From: Roseovarius sp. MMSF_3350
Lineage (GTDB): Bacteria > Pseudomonadota > Alphaproteobacteria > Rhodobacterales > Rhodobacteraceae
Assembly: GCF_030733425.1 (NCBI RefSeq)
Contig: NZ_JASHIZ010000020.1
Span: 1-64,000, forward strand
Direction: 5' to 3'
DNA: 64,000 nucleotides
The position numbers and the translations under genes were made by a program. The notes beneath the pieces were generated by a model that was not told the origin of the DNA, did no database searches, and was given only the letters and a program-made list of their open reading frames with translations. The first letter of the stretch is position 1. Each line of letters opens with the position of its first letter. Shown piece after piece: positions 18,259 through 27,780 of this stretch.

Positions 18259-18761
18259 GAATTGCCTTCCTTCCGTTATTTGCTGTCTACCAGTTCATCG
18301 AGGATAAGAGCATTAAACTAAACACCAGCGCCCGACGCGGTCAATGTAGCGTACTCGAAAGCCTTTAAACTTGGGAACTTTTGCACGCTTAGACTGAGAT
18401 TAGGTCAGCTGCGGATCCAGTCAAAAAGCAACTTATCCAAGACGCAAATCTCAAGTATTTATCTGTTTCGTAAACTTGTGCAGCAAAATCTTTTCGCGGC
18501 TCTTGAAGCATGCGAGGAACAAATTCGAAACCTAGGCGAGCCGTAGATGGAACAAAGGCGGCCCTTTAGTCAGTAATGATTAGCACGTGAACAATTGATG
18601 CTAGCCTAGCACCGACGGAGCGACAGCTATTAAGAGCACAAGGAACAACTACTGGAAGCGTTCTAGATGTTGCTCGATAATTTCTTGAAGCGTTATTCCA
18701 GTCGAGAAAGCTTGGATGCACCGACAAGCGGCATATCCGTTCTCTTTTCGTGAAGAGCATT
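18259..18761. other. AT-richer spacer without a recognisable gene
   Basis: About 500 bases, visibly AT-richer than the flanking genes, with stop codons in all frames and no convincing ribosome site followed by a coding frame. It presumably holds the promoter of the cytochrome/dehydrogenase pair near its left end. It separates the post-tRNA block from the ABC transporter and may be a scar of past insertion or deletion. Confidence 0.5.
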
Positions 18762-19721
18762 TCACAATGGAAACAGGCACCTATATCCGCGGCTGGCGTC
18801 TTCAGTCCAATTCGGCTCTGTTGTGGCGCAGGTCTTGCGCGCCCGAGGGCAGCGTGGGTGAAAGTCACAGCCCGAGGGGCGGTTGACCGGGCTCGGCACC
18901 TCACCGCTCAGTGCTACGAAATCGTGCCGCGCTTCAGGATCGGGCTGCGGGTTCGCCTCGAGCAGCGCCTTGGTGTAGGGATGACAGGGTTGGGCGAATA
19001 TCTGATTTGTGGGCCCCTGTTCGACGAAACGGCCCAGATACATGATTGCCATCTTGTCAGTGACGTGGCGCACGAGGTTGAGGTTGTGGGTGATGATCAC
19101 GATCGCAACGCCGCTGCGGGTCTGCACATCGGCGAGCAGGTTGAGTACCTCGCCCTGCACGGACATATCCAATCCGGCGGTGGGCTCGTCTGCAATCAGC
19201 AACCTGGGGTCCAGCGCCAGCGCCCGCGCCACTCCGACCCGCCGCGCCTGTCCGCCCGACAGCTGGTGGGGATAGCGCGTGGCAAACTCGGCCGGCAGCC
19301 CCACGAGGCCCAGCAGGCGCTCGGCCTCGTCGCGGCCGGCGCGCAGCCCGTGAATGCGCAGCGGTTCGGTCACCAGCGACTTGACCGTCAGCCGGGGCGA
19401 CAGCGACCCCACCGGGTCCTGCCACATCATCGACATATCGGTGCGCAGGCGGGACCACTCGCGGGCCGAGGCCTCCGATATTTCCGCCCCGTCAAAGCGG
19501 ATCGACCCGCCCGAGGGTTTCTTCAGCCCGATCAGCGTGCGCGCGATGGTGGACTTGCCCGAGCCGCTTTCGCCCACCAGCCCCAGAGTCTCGCCCGCGC
19601 CCAGCGTGAAGGACACGCCGCACACCGCCTCGAAATCATGGCTCTCGCGGCGCAGCGCGGCCTTCAGACGCCCCTGCCGCGCATACCGGATGCGCAGGTC
19701 CTCGACTTCCAGAAGGCTCAT
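18762..19721 (-). CDS. Dipeptide/oligopeptide ABC transporter ATP-binding protein (DppF/OppF type)
   Basis: A 319-residue ATPase. Walker A GLVGESGSGKST, signature QLSGGQARRVGVARAL, Walker B LLIADEPTAGLD, H-loop IITHN, and the C-terminal oligopeptide-transporter extension with CDFHPRCPRARKTC, an iron-sulfur-like cysteine cluster typical of OppD/F. It overlaps the preceding ATPase gene by ATGA and is the last gene of the importer operon. Confidence 0.95.
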   Translation of the reverse strand: MSLLEVEDLRIRYARQGRLKAALRRESHDFEAVCGVSFTLGAGETLGLVGESGSGKSTIARTLIGLKKPSGGSIRFDGAEISEASAREWSRLRTDMSMMWQDPVGSLSPRLTVKSLVTEPLRIHGLRAGRDEAERLLGLVGLPAEFATRYPHQLSGGQARRVGVARALALDPRLLIADEPTAGLDMSVQGEVLNLLADVQTRSGVAIVIITHNLNLVRHVTDKMAIMYLGRFVEQGPTNQIFAQPCHPYTKALLEANPQPDPEARHDFVALSGEVPSPVNRPSGCDFHPRCPRARKTCATTEPNWTEDASRGYRCLFPL

Positions 19722-20746
19722 GCCCTGTCCTCCGCCGGGTCGTTCAGGTGGCACCGCGCCGCCTGCCCCCCGCCGGCATCGTAAAGCGGCGGATGATCGG
19801 TCATGCAGCGCTCGAACGCCTTGGGACAGCGGGCGCGAAACGCGCATCCCGCGGGCGGGCGGCGCAGGTCCGGCAAGGTGCCGGGAATGGTCGGCAGCCG
19901 GCGCGTCGCCTCGCGAATGCGGGCCGGGTCGCACTCGAACAGCGCCTGCGTATAGGGGTGGCACGGGTCGCGGAACACCTGCGCCACGTCGCCCCGCTCC
20001 ACCACTTCGCCCGCATACATCACCGCCACCTCGTCGCACAGCTCGGCCACCGTCCCCAGGTGGTGCGACACGAACAGGACCGAGCAGCCGAATTTCTCCT
20101 GCAACTCGCGCAGCAGGGTGACGATCTGCATCTCCAGCGTCGCATCCAGCGCCGTCGTTGGCTCGTCCGCAATCAACAGGTCCGGCCGCGTCAGCAGCGC
20201 CATGGCGATGCACACCCGCTGGCGCATCCCGCCCGACAGCTGATGCGGATAGGCATCGAGCTTCGACGCCGCATCCGGCAGTTGCACCTGCTCCAGGAAT
20301 TCGACGGCCCTTGCCCGCATCTCGGCCCGCCCGACCTTTTCACGATACTGGATGTCCATCATCTGCTGGCCGATCGTCGTCACCGGGTTGAGCGAGGTCA
20401 TCGGGTCCTGAAAGATCATCGAAATCCGCTTGCCCCGCAGCGCGCGCCACTCCTTCGGCTTCAGCTGCGCAAGGTTCTGGCCGTCCATGTCGATACGCCC
20501 GCCCGCGACCCGCGCGTTCTCGGCCAGAAGGCCGATCAGCGAATAGGCCAGCGTGGACTTGCCGCACCCGCTTTCCCCGACAAGGCCCAGCACCTTGCCC
20601 CGAGGTACGTCCAGCGTGATGTCGCGCAGCGCATGGATCGCCCCGCGCGGCGTGGCGAACTCCACCGACAGTCCGTCGATCCGCACCAGCGGCTCGGTGC
20701 CGCCTTCCGGTTGCCGGTCCGGCTCTGTCGCAACGCTGGATACCAT
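19718..20746 (-). CDS. Dipeptide/oligopeptide ABC transporter ATP-binding protein (DppD/OppD type)
   Basis: A 342-residue ATPase. Walker A GLVGESGCGKST, Q-loop MIFQDPMTSLNP, signature QLSGGMRQRV, Walker B LLIADEPTTALD, and the C-terminal extension CAFRARCPKAFERC. Together with the next ATPase it forms the heterodimeric motor. It abuts the permease gene by a one-base stop/start overlap (TGATG). Confidence 0.95.
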   Translation of the reverse strand: MVSSVATEPDRQPEGGTEPLVRIDGLSVEFATPRGAIHALRDITLDVPRGKVLGLVGESGCGKSTLAYSLIGLLAENARVAGGRIDMDGQNLAQLKPKEWRALRGKRISMIFQDPMTSLNPVTTIGQQMMDIQYREKVGRAEMRARAVEFLEQVQLPDAASKLDAYPHQLSGGMRQRVCIAMALLTRPDLLIADEPTTALDATLEMQIVTLLRELQEKFGCSVLFVSHHLGTVAELCDEVAVMYAGEVVERGDVAQVFRDPCHPYTQALFECDPARIREATRRLPTIPGTLPDLRRPPAGCAFRARCPKAFERCMTDHPPLYDAGGGQAARCHLNDPAEDRA

Positions 20747-21624
20747 CAGCCGGCCTTTCTGAGCTTGGGATCGAAAATGTCGCGCAGCGCCTCGCCCATA
20801 AAGGTGAACCCAAGCGTCACCAGGATGATCGGGATCGAGCCGCCAATGACCGGCCAGGGCGAGTTGCGGATGAAATTGTAGCCATCGTTCAGGATCACGC
20901 CCCAGGACGGCGTCGGCGGCCGCACCCCCATGCCAAGGAAACTGAGGCCCGCCTCCGTCGCGATCACCAGCGGCACGTCCATCGACGCCAGGATCAGCAG
21001 CGGGCCCAGCACGTTGGGCAGCACATGCACGAACAGAAGGCGCGGCATTCCCACGCCCATGGCACGTTCGGCCAGGATGAACTCGGCGTTCTTCAGCGCC
21101 ATCGTCTGGGTCCGCACGATGCGGGCATAGATCGGCACCGAGGTGATCGCCACCACCAGCATCACCGTGAACAGGCTCGGGCCGATGATGGTCACCACCG
21201 CCAGGCCGAAGACGATGGTGGGGAAAGAGCGCAGTGCGTCAAAGATCAGCAGCAGGGTATTGTCCAGCCAGCGCGGCCCCAGCCCCGCGATCAGCCCCAG
21301 AAGCAGCCCGATGCTTAGCGCCGCGGCCAGCGAGGCCGCGGCGACCAGCATGGCGATGCGCCCGCCGGCGATGACCCGGCTGAAGATGTCACGCCCGATA
21401 TTGTCGGTGCCCAGCCAGTGCTCGGCCGAGGGCGGCGCCATGCGCGGGCCGGTCATGATGGCCGCAGGATCATAGGGCACGATCCACGGCGCAAAGATGG
21501 CCGACCCGACGATCAGCGCCACCAGCACGAAACCGATCAGGCCGGTCGGGCTGGCCGACAGAACCCGCCAGGTCCGGGTCATCACGCCCGGTTCGGAAAC
21601 GGCCTCTTGCGTGGCGTCGGTCAT
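20746..21624 (-). CDS. Dipeptide/oligopeptide ABC transporter permease (DppC type)
   Basis: A 292-residue inner-membrane permease with about six helices. Family marks are the early HWLGTDNIGRDIFSRVI motif and the EAA loop (EFILAERAMGVGMPRLLFVHVLPN). The C-terminal FDPKLRKAG is typical of DppC. It pairs with the DppB-type permease immediately upstream. Confidence 0.95.
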   Translation of the reverse strand: MTDATQEAVSEPGVMTRTWRVLSASPTGLIGFVLVALIVGSAIFAPWIVPYDPAAIMTGPRMAPPSAEHWLGTDNIGRDIFSRVIAGGRIAMLVAAASLAAALSIGLLLGLIAGLGPRWLDNTLLLIFDALRSFPTIVFGLAVVTIIGPSLFTVMLVVAITSVPIYARIVRTQTMALKNAEFILAERAMGVGMPRLLFVHVLPNVLGPLLILASMDVPLVIATEAGLSFLGMGVRPPTPSWGVILNDGYNFIRNSPWPVIGGSIPIILVTLGFTFMGEALRDIFDPKLRKAG

Positions 21625-21625
21625 G

Positions 21626-22564
21626 TCACATGTCCTCCCGCTGGCGCGGATCCAGCCACGCGATCACCAGGTCCGAGATCAGCGTCGCCAGCACGATGAT
21701 GCCAGTGGTGACCAAGACCGCGCCCAGCACGATGGGATAGTTGCGTTCGTTCACCGCCTGCACGATCAGCGCGCCGATCCCGGGCCGGGCAAAGATCACC
21801 TCGACGAACACCGCCGCCGAGAAAAGATGCGCCACGCCCGTGCCGATCAGGGTCACGGCGGGCTGCACCGCGATCTTCAGGATGTGCGAGCGGGTGATCC
21901 AGCGGTCCGGCAGGCCATAGGCGCGCGCCATGCGCACATGCGGCTGGCCCATCACCTCCAGCATCGAGGCCCGCACGATCCGGGACACATAGCCCACCCA
22001 TGACACCCCGATGGCAAAGGACGGCAGGATCAGGTGCGTGACCCGGTCCCAGAACCCCTCGCCCGCACCGATCGCCGGCAGCCATTGCAGCCAGACCGCG
22101 AAAACCAGCACCGAGTAGAGCGCCATGACAAATGCCGGGATCGAGATCGTGCCGACCGACAGCACCCCGGTCAGCGTATCGAGCCACGTGTTGCGCCGCA
22201 GCGCCGAATAGCAGCCCAGCGCGATGCCCAGCACCGCCGCCCAGAGGATCGAGACGCTGATCAGGATCAGCGTGTAGGGCAACTGTTCGAACACGATCTG
22301 TGACACTTCGCGGCCCGTGAACACGTCCTGCCCCAGGTCACCGCGCAGGATGTTGCCGAAGAACGTGACGATCTGCACCGGCAGGGGCTTGTCCAGCCCC
22401 ATCGCCTCGCGCGTCTGTTCGATCAGCTCCGGCGTGGCGCGGGGGCCCAGGATCATTACCGCCGGGTCGCCCGGCACCACGTGCAGCATGAGCGTCAGGA
22501 TAGAGACCGCGACCATCACGATCACGACCGAAAGGACAAGCCTTTGGGAGGCGTATAACAGCAC
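21626..22564 (-). CDS. Dipeptide/oligopeptide ABC transporter permease (DppB type)
   Basis: A 312-residue permease with about six membrane helices. DppB marks: an N-terminal helix, then HVVPGDPAVMILGPRA, the loop LGQDVFTGREV, and the EAA loop with ARAYGLPDRWITRSHILK. It starts 21 bases after the binding-protein stop codon and ends 1 base before the DppC-type start. Confidence 0.95.
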   Translation of the reverse strand: MLLYASQRLVLSVVIVMVAVSILTLMLHVVPGDPAVMILGPRATPELIEQTREAMGLDKPLPVQIVTFFGNILRGDLGQDVFTGREVSQIVFEQLPYTLILISVSILWAAVLGIALGCYSALRRNTWLDTLTGVLSVGTISIPAFVMALYSVLVFAVWLQWLPAIGAGEGFWDRVTHLILPSFAIGVSWVGYVSRIVRASMLEVMGQPHVRMARAYGLPDRWITRSHILKIAVQPAVTLIGTGVAHLFSAAVFVEVIFARPGIGALIVQAVNERNYPIVLGAVLVTTGIIVLATLISDLVIAWLDPRQREDM

Positions 22565-22585
22565 GGGTCGCGGTCCCCTGTCGGC

Positions 22586-24178
22586 TTAGACTTCGCCGTC
22601 GAAGTCGATGAAGAGCGGCCGTCCGTCAGGCCGCAGCGCCGGTTCCAGCCCTTCGCGGTACATCACCGGCGTGCCTTCATGGGTGATGAACTTGTAGGCC
22701 CCGGTCGCTTCCATCAGGTCCTGCATCTTGCGATACATCTCGGCGCGTTTCTCGCCGTCGGCCTCGCTAAGCGCGTTGGCGTGCAACTCGTCGAATTCCG
22801 CATTCGAGAACCGCTCCCAGTTCCAGATGCCGACCTGGTCGGTCACGAACCAGCTGGTCGCATAGTATGGGTCCGGCAACATCGAGAACCGGTTCAGCAC
22901 CAGCTGCATGTCCTTCCAGCGCTCGCCCTCGCTTTCCATGCCCAGCGTCCAGAACGAGCCGGAATCCTGCACATTGATCTCCGTCTCGATGCCGATCTGC
23001 GCCAGCTGGGCCTGGACCACCTCGGCAATCGTCTTCCACACCGTGGCATTGAGCGCGTCGATGGTCAGCGGCTCGGCCGGCGGACCGCCCGCGGCCTCCA
23101 GGTACTCGCGCGCCTTCTCGAGGTCGCCCGCCACCGGAACCGACGGATTCTCGCGGTGGCCCGGCAGGCCGGGGGCGATCATGCCGGTGGCCGGGGCCGC
23201 CTCGCCGAAATAGGCCGCGTCGATGATCTGCTCGGCGTTGATGGCGTGCTGGATCGCCTTGCGCAGGTTCTCGTCGCCCAGCGCGGGGTTGTCCAGGTTC
23301 ATGCCTAGCCAGACATAGTAGAGCGACGGGTATTCCTCGATCACCGTGTTGGCGGGCACGTTGCCGCGATACTGCGCCAGCGACGACAGCGTAATCTCGG
23401 TATAATCCAGGTCGCCGGCCTCGTATGCACGTTCGGCGGTCTTGGTGTCGTCCATCGGCAGGATGCGGATCTCGTCGAACCCGGGCGCCTCGCCCTTCCA
23501 GTCGGGATTGCGCACGAGGTGCACGTACTGGTTCGGCTTCCACGCCTCCAGGATGTAGGGGCCGGAAAAGGCCGGCGGCTCCATCCCGAAATTGCCGCCG
23601 CTCTCCGTGGCCTCCATTACCGCCTTCTTCGACACGATATGCCCCGTGCCATAGGGCAGCGTGATGCTCCATAGCGGCTGGAACGGCTCTTTCAGAACGA
23701 TGGTGCCCTCGTACTTGCCGGTCACCTCGACATGGTCCAGCGGACCCCAGTCGCTCTTGACCGGGCTGTCATGCTCCAGCACGCGCTCGAACGAGAACTT
23801 GACGTCCTCTGCGGTCATCTCGCCATGCCCGCCGGTGAACATCAGCCCCTCTTTCAGCTTGAAGGTGATGTGCGTGTCGTCGACCTGCTCGATGGACTCC
23901 GCGGCCTCCAGCTCCCACTCCCATTCACGGCCGGGCACGTAGCGCACTAGCTTGGAATAGATGCAGTTCATGACATCGACGTTATAGCCGTTCTGGTAAA
24001 AGCCGGGGTCGAGCGCGTCGATATCGGCATAGGAACTGACACGCAGCACCTTGCCCGACTGCGCCCAGATGCGCGAGCCCAGCGGCATCGTGGTGGCGGC
24101 AAGGCCCGTCGCTGCAGCCCCGCGCAGGAACGCGCGACGCCCGATGCCGGGTTTGTTGGCGGTCATTTGATCGGTCAT
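22586..24178 (-). CDS. Tat-exported peptide-type solute-binding protein
   Basis: A 530-residue periplasmic binding protein of the DppA/OppA (SBP_bac_5) family. The N-terminus has a twin-arginine signal (GIGRRAFLRGAAATG), so it is exported folded, which is less common than Sec export for this family. The mature protein has the family opening DIDALDPGFYQNGYNVDVMN and the usual two lobes. The ATG at 24178 is chosen because it puts the RR motif at residues 12-13; the frame continues upstream without sense. First gene of the importer operon, downstream of the CocE hydrolase on the same strand. Confidence 0.93.
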   Translation of the reverse strand: MTDQMTANKPGIGRRAFLRGAAATGLAATTMPLGSRIWAQSGKVLRVSSYADIDALDPGFYQNGYNVDVMNCIYSKLVRYVPGREWEWELEAAESIEQVDDTHITFKLKEGLMFTGGHGEMTAEDVKFSFERVLEHDSPVKSDWGPLDHVEVTGKYEGTIVLKEPFQPLWSITLPYGTGHIVSKKAVMEATESGGNFGMEPPAFSGPYILEAWKPNQYVHLVRNPDWKGEAPGFDEIRILPMDDTKTAERAYEAGDLDYTEITLSSLAQYRGNVPANTVIEEYPSLYYVWLGMNLDNPALGDENLRKAIQHAINAEQIIDAAYFGEAAPATGMIAPGLPGHRENPSVPVAGDLEKAREYLEAAGGPPAEPLTIDALNATVWKTIAEVVQAQLAQIGIETEINVQDSGSFWTLGMESEGERWKDMQLVLNRFSMLPDPYYATSWFVTDQVGIWNWERFSNAEFDELHANALSEADGEKRAEMYRKMQDLMEATGAYKFITHEGTPVMYREGLEPALRPDGRPLFIDFDGEV

Positions 24179-24284
24179 TCTTGTTACTCCCAGTTGTTTG
24201 GCCGTTTCGGCCTTTCGTGTTCGGCGCCGGACGATCCCGGCACGAAAAGTGATGGCCCGCGCCACGCGGGGCGCGGAACGCGGG

Positions 24285-26291
24285 TCAGGCCAGGTCGCGC
24301 GGAATCTCGCAGGACCAGGTCTGTTCGTGGGCAATCGCATCGCCTTCCCTGGCGACCAGCTTGGCGTTGATGACGAAATGCGTGGCCGTGGCGGTCATCT
24401 CGGTTTCCGTGCGGCTCGACATACGCCAGTCGCCGCGCGACATCTCCAGGTCCCACGCCACGTGCCCCTTGAACGAGCGCCAGTCGGTGCCGGTGAAGGA
24501 ATAAGTCTCGACGCAGGTCGCACCGCGGGTCAGGTCGTTGTCCTTGATGCGCACGCGCCCGTCCGAGTCGACGATCCGCACCTCCGTCTCGCCGGTGCCC
24601 AGGTCCTCGCGCACGATCCATTCGGCGTGCTCCGGCTCCAGCACCTCCTTCTCCATCGGCGACGCGCCCTTGGGCGTGCCCAGATCGCGCGGCTGGGTCA
24701 CCGCATCCCCGTCGCGCACCGGCAGCACCAGACGGCTGGCGCCGGTATCGAGATGCAGCGTCACCGGCTCCGGCGCGGGCCAGGCCACCGGGAAATAGCT
24801 GGTTGAAACCGACAGCCGCAGCCGGTGCCCGGCGCGGAACGTCTGCGCCACGTGCTTGAACGGCACCGTGGCGGTGTAGGTCTCAGCCGGCACCAACGCC
24901 TCCGGCGTCTCGTGGCTGTCGCGATGGGTCAGGTTCAGCAACCCGTAACTGACGCGCGTCGCCGCACCATCGGGGGCCACGTCCACGAGGCGGGCCGCCA
25001 CCTGCGCCACCGGCTGATCGACCGAGAAGCTGATCTCAAGCTGCGCGTCGCCGGCAATCTCCAGCGGCGTCTCCAAAGGCTCAGTCTCGAACACCAGGCT
25101 CCCGGCGTCGTCCCGGCGCTGGTCCACCGGCTGGTCACCGGGATTGGCATAGGAACACCATTTGCCCCCCGCGATCCCGGTTCCAAGCGGCGAGCGGATC
25201 TTCAGCGCCCCCTTGGGCGCATCGTCCTGCCCCAGCGTCCCGTCGCGGCCCAGCGCGAACGGCGTCCGCGTCACGTTGGGCGACGGCCAGGACGGCTCTT
25301 CCACCCAGCGGCCCTCGCGCTCCGCGTAATAGCTGGCAGGCTCGGCGTGGTCCTGCATGAAAAGCCGCAACTGCGGCTCGTCCATGATGCCGGTCTCGAC
25401 CCCCTTCAGCCACTGGTCCCACCAGCGCAACTCCTCGCCCAGCCAGTCGATCGCAGGCCCCGGAACGCCGATATGCGGATATTTGTGCGACCAGGGACCG
25501 ACCAGGCCCTTCTTCGGGCATTGCAGGTTTTCCATCAGCCGGAACACCGTCCGGCAATACCCGTCGGCCCAGCCCGACACCGCATAGACCGGCACCTGGA
25601 TCCGGCCGATATCCTCGCAGACCGACCCGTGTTTCCAGAAATCGTCGCGGCGCTGGTGCTCGGCCCAGTTCTTCAGCCACAGGCCAGAGCCGGTCAGCCG
25701 CTGCATCCACATCTCGCGCCACTTGTCGCCCACCAGGTCGGGGTCGGGCGGCAGCGTGTTGATGGCGAACATGTGCGACGCCCACGAGATCTGGTCGACC
25801 ACCATCGTGCCGCCCATGTAATGCACGTCATCCGCATAGCGGTCGTCGGTCGAGGCGACGGAGACCACCGCCTTCAGCGCGGGCGGCTGCAACGCCGCCA
25901 CCTGCAGGCCGTTGAACCCGCCCCAGGAAATGCCCACCATGCCTACGGCACCGTCGCACCAGTCCTGGGCCGCGATCCATGCGATCACGTCGCAGCCGTC
26001 CTGCAACTCCTGCGCGGTATACTCGTCCTCCATCACCCCTTCGGATTCGCCCGTGCCCCGCAGGTCGGCGCGCACATAGGCATAGCCGCGCGCCGCGATG
26101 TAAGGCGCGCGCACCGCATCCCGCGGCAGCGTCACGTCGCCCTTGCGATAGGGCAGAAATTCGAAAATAGCGGGAACCGCGGTGCCATCGGCCGGGCGCC
26201 AGATACGCGCCGCCAAGATGCAGCCATCGGACAGCGGGATCTCGACGTGGCGTTCCTCGATGACCCCGGGCGTCGGGCCAGATTGATTCAT
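24285..26291 (-). CDS. CocE/NonD-family alpha/beta hydrolase (X-Pro dipeptidyl-peptidase-like)
   Basis: A 668-residue hydrolase. An N-terminal alpha/beta hydrolase domain (about 1-330) carries the nucleophile Ser122 in GISWGG and the preceding RADLRGTGES loop; the C-terminal part (about 360-660) is the jelly-roll domain of the CocE/X-Pro dipeptidyl-peptidase group. No signal peptide is seen, so it is cytosolic. It acts on acyl or peptide bonds; the exact substrate is unknown. It sits just upstream of a peptide-type importer on the same strand, suggesting hydrolysis of an imported peptide, amide or ester. Confidence 0.88.
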   Translation of the reverse strand: MNQSGPTPGVIEERHVEIPLSDGCILAARIWRPADGTAVPAIFEFLPYRKGDVTLPRDAVRAPYIAARGYAYVRADLRGTGESEGVMEDEYTAQELQDGCDVIAWIAAQDWCDGAVGMVGISWGGFNGLQVAALQPPALKAVVSVASTDDRYADDVHYMGGTMVVDQISWASHMFAINTLPPDPDLVGDKWREMWMQRLTGSGLWLKNWAEHQRRDDFWKHGSVCEDIGRIQVPVYAVSGWADGYCRTVFRLMENLQCPKKGLVGPWSHKYPHIGVPGPAIDWLGEELRWWDQWLKGVETGIMDEPQLRLFMQDHAEPASYYAEREGRWVEEPSWPSPNVTRTPFALGRDGTLGQDDAPKGALKIRSPLGTGIAGGKWCSYANPGDQPVDQRRDDAGSLVFETEPLETPLEIAGDAQLEISFSVDQPVAQVAARLVDVAPDGAATRVSYGLLNLTHRDSHETPEALVPAETYTATVPFKHVAQTFRAGHRLRLSVSTSYFPVAWPAPEPVTLHLDTGASRLVLPVRDGDAVTQPRDLGTPKGASPMEKEVLEPEHAEWIVREDLGTGETEVRIVDSDGRVRIKDNDLTRGATCVETYSFTGTDWRSFKGHVAWDLEMSRGDWRMSSRTETEMTATATHFVINAKLVAREGDAIAHEQTWSCEIPRDLA

Positions 26292-26358
26292 GCAGCGCAT
26301 CCTTACATGGTTCCGGCGCATATCGTGCCATGCGCGTTGCCTCCTCACAATTTCGCTG

Positions 26359-26387
26359 CATGACGCATGTTGACATGGAAAGTGCGT
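26359..26387. promoter_or_regulatory. Inverted repeat in the divergent promoter region (operator candidate)
   Basis: TGACGCA (26359-26365) and TGCGTCA (26381-26387) are perfect 7-base arms 15 bases apart, between the CocE gene and the divergent regulator gene. A consensus -35 hexamer TTGACA (26368-26373) lies inside, facing the regulator, without a good -10. A further copy-like half-site agcgtca follows at 26391-26397. Confidence 0.5.
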
Positions 26388-26403
26388 CAGGTAGCGTCAG
26401 CGC

Positions 26404-27209
26404 ATGACGTCCGACCCTCTTTCCACAAATCTCACCTTCGCCTGCACGTTCCTGCCCTCCATCGCGCATGTCTGCCGCCGGATCGGCATCAACCGGCAGC
26501 AGTTCAACAAGTACCTTTCGGGCCGCGTACGCCCCTCGCGGTACAACATGCGCAAGATCTGCGAGTTCTTCGGCATCACCGAGGGCGAATTGCTGATGGA
26601 ACCTGCACGCTTTGCCGATCTGATCGCGCTGCGCCGCCTTCCGGGCGGCGAGGTCGAGACCACGCCCGTCGGTCCGACCCTGCGGCGGCTCAACCAGTTC
26701 TCGGAACCGCTGGAACGTTATTGTGGAAGCTATTTCAGGTACTTCCACTCGTACAGCAACCCCGGCCGCATCATACGCTCCTACGCCAAGATCACTCGCA
26801 GGGACGGCTATTACCTCTGGAAGAACATCGAACGCGACGCGGTTCCGCACGGCGGCGCGCACGAAGTATACAAGTACGAAGGGCTGGCGTTCTTCCTCGG
26901 GGATCGCATTAACGTCGTCGAAAACGAGGCGACGCTGTCCTCCTCGATCACCCAGATGATCCTCTACCCGTCCTACAGTCAGGCATCGACTATCTTCTCG
27001 GAATCCAGACCGGCGGACCGCTGCGATTGGGGCGCAAGCCCGCCGCGTCACGGGTGGTGCTTGACTACGTCGGCCAGAATGTCGATGCGCGCCGCGCTAT
27101 GGCGCAATGCGGCCTTATGGAGCCCGATCAGATCGACCCGCGCATCGTGCAGCTCGTGCGAAACGAAATGGCTCCCGGAGCTTGGACATTTGAGGTCGAA
27201 CAGCTCTGA
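26404..27209 (+). pseudogene. HTH (XRE-like) transcriptional regulator interrupted by a one-base frameshift
   Basis: The first about 190 codons encode a Cro/C1-like helix-turn-helix (SIAHVCRRIGINRQQFNKYL, SGRVRPSRYNMRKICEFFGI) and a companion domain. Near 26971-26985 the sensible frame moves by one base: the continuation (GIDYLLGIQTGGPLRLGRK through VLDYVGQNVDA) lies in another frame and stops at 27209. One missing G at 26982 (GG instead of GGG) would restore a protein of about 268 residues. As written, the first frame runs on to 27240 with nonsense sequence. It is divergent from the CocE hydrolase and probably regulated that cluster. Confidence 0.75.
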
Positions 27210-27780
27210 TCAGGCTAGGTGCAGTTCCGCTTCGGTCTGACTGGCAAGAGCTTTTAAACCCATCTTTTGGGAATATTCTCCGCAAAAGTCGACCAGATTA
27301 CTCGATGTTAGGCTCTGCGGTGCTGTCCGGAGCTATCGTCACGGGTTGTTCGGCCTGATTGTTCTCGTGCCGGAAAGCGCCTTCGGCACCACGCTAATTT
27401 TACTGGGCCTGGCCGGTGGGTGGTGGCGCTGCCCCACGGTCTCGCAAAGTGCGCGCTGTTCCTGTTCGTGGCATGCCTTTGACAAACAGAGGGCCATGAC
27501 AAACCGGGGCCATAGAACTCGGGAGGCTTACTATCCGATGGCGGCTAGCTGCCTTTACTATGCCGCTCATCGCGTTTCTGTTTTTCATACTGGTTCTCTG
27601 AAACGCCGCTCGTGTCTGTGAGCCGACAACAGCCCGCCAATCGAACGTATTTCTGCGTAATGCCAAGTCTTTGGACAACTAGCGCCATGTTTTCATCACA
27701 ATGACCGCTCAACGTGAGCGCGTCTGTCCGAATGTTTTGAATTTCTTCGACGTCTTCGAGAGCCCCGGGAAAGTCCTTAC
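27210..27780. other. Spacer without a recognisable gene, upstream of the kinase operon
   Basis: About 570 bases. Several short open frames exist on both strands, but none has a ribosome site plus a protein-like composition. The segment probably carries the promoter of the kinase-GTPase operon near its right end; ttggac around 27672 is only a weak -35 candidate. It marks a change from the high-GC peptide-uptake cluster to the more AT-rich kinase cluster. Confidence 0.45.

Noticed and set aside
18750..20881. Long plus-strand open frames opposite the two ABC ATPases
   Set aside because: The minus strand carries full Walker and signature motifs; the plus frames are shadows.
24825..26363. A 512-codon open frame opposite the CocE-type hydrolase
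   Set aside because: Antisense shadow; the hydrolase motifs on the minus strand are clear and this frame has none.
26404..27240. A 278-codon regulator read straight through in one frame
   Set aside because: The last about 85 codons after 26985 are unlike protein, while the conserved continuation is in another frame; the frameshifted reading is better.
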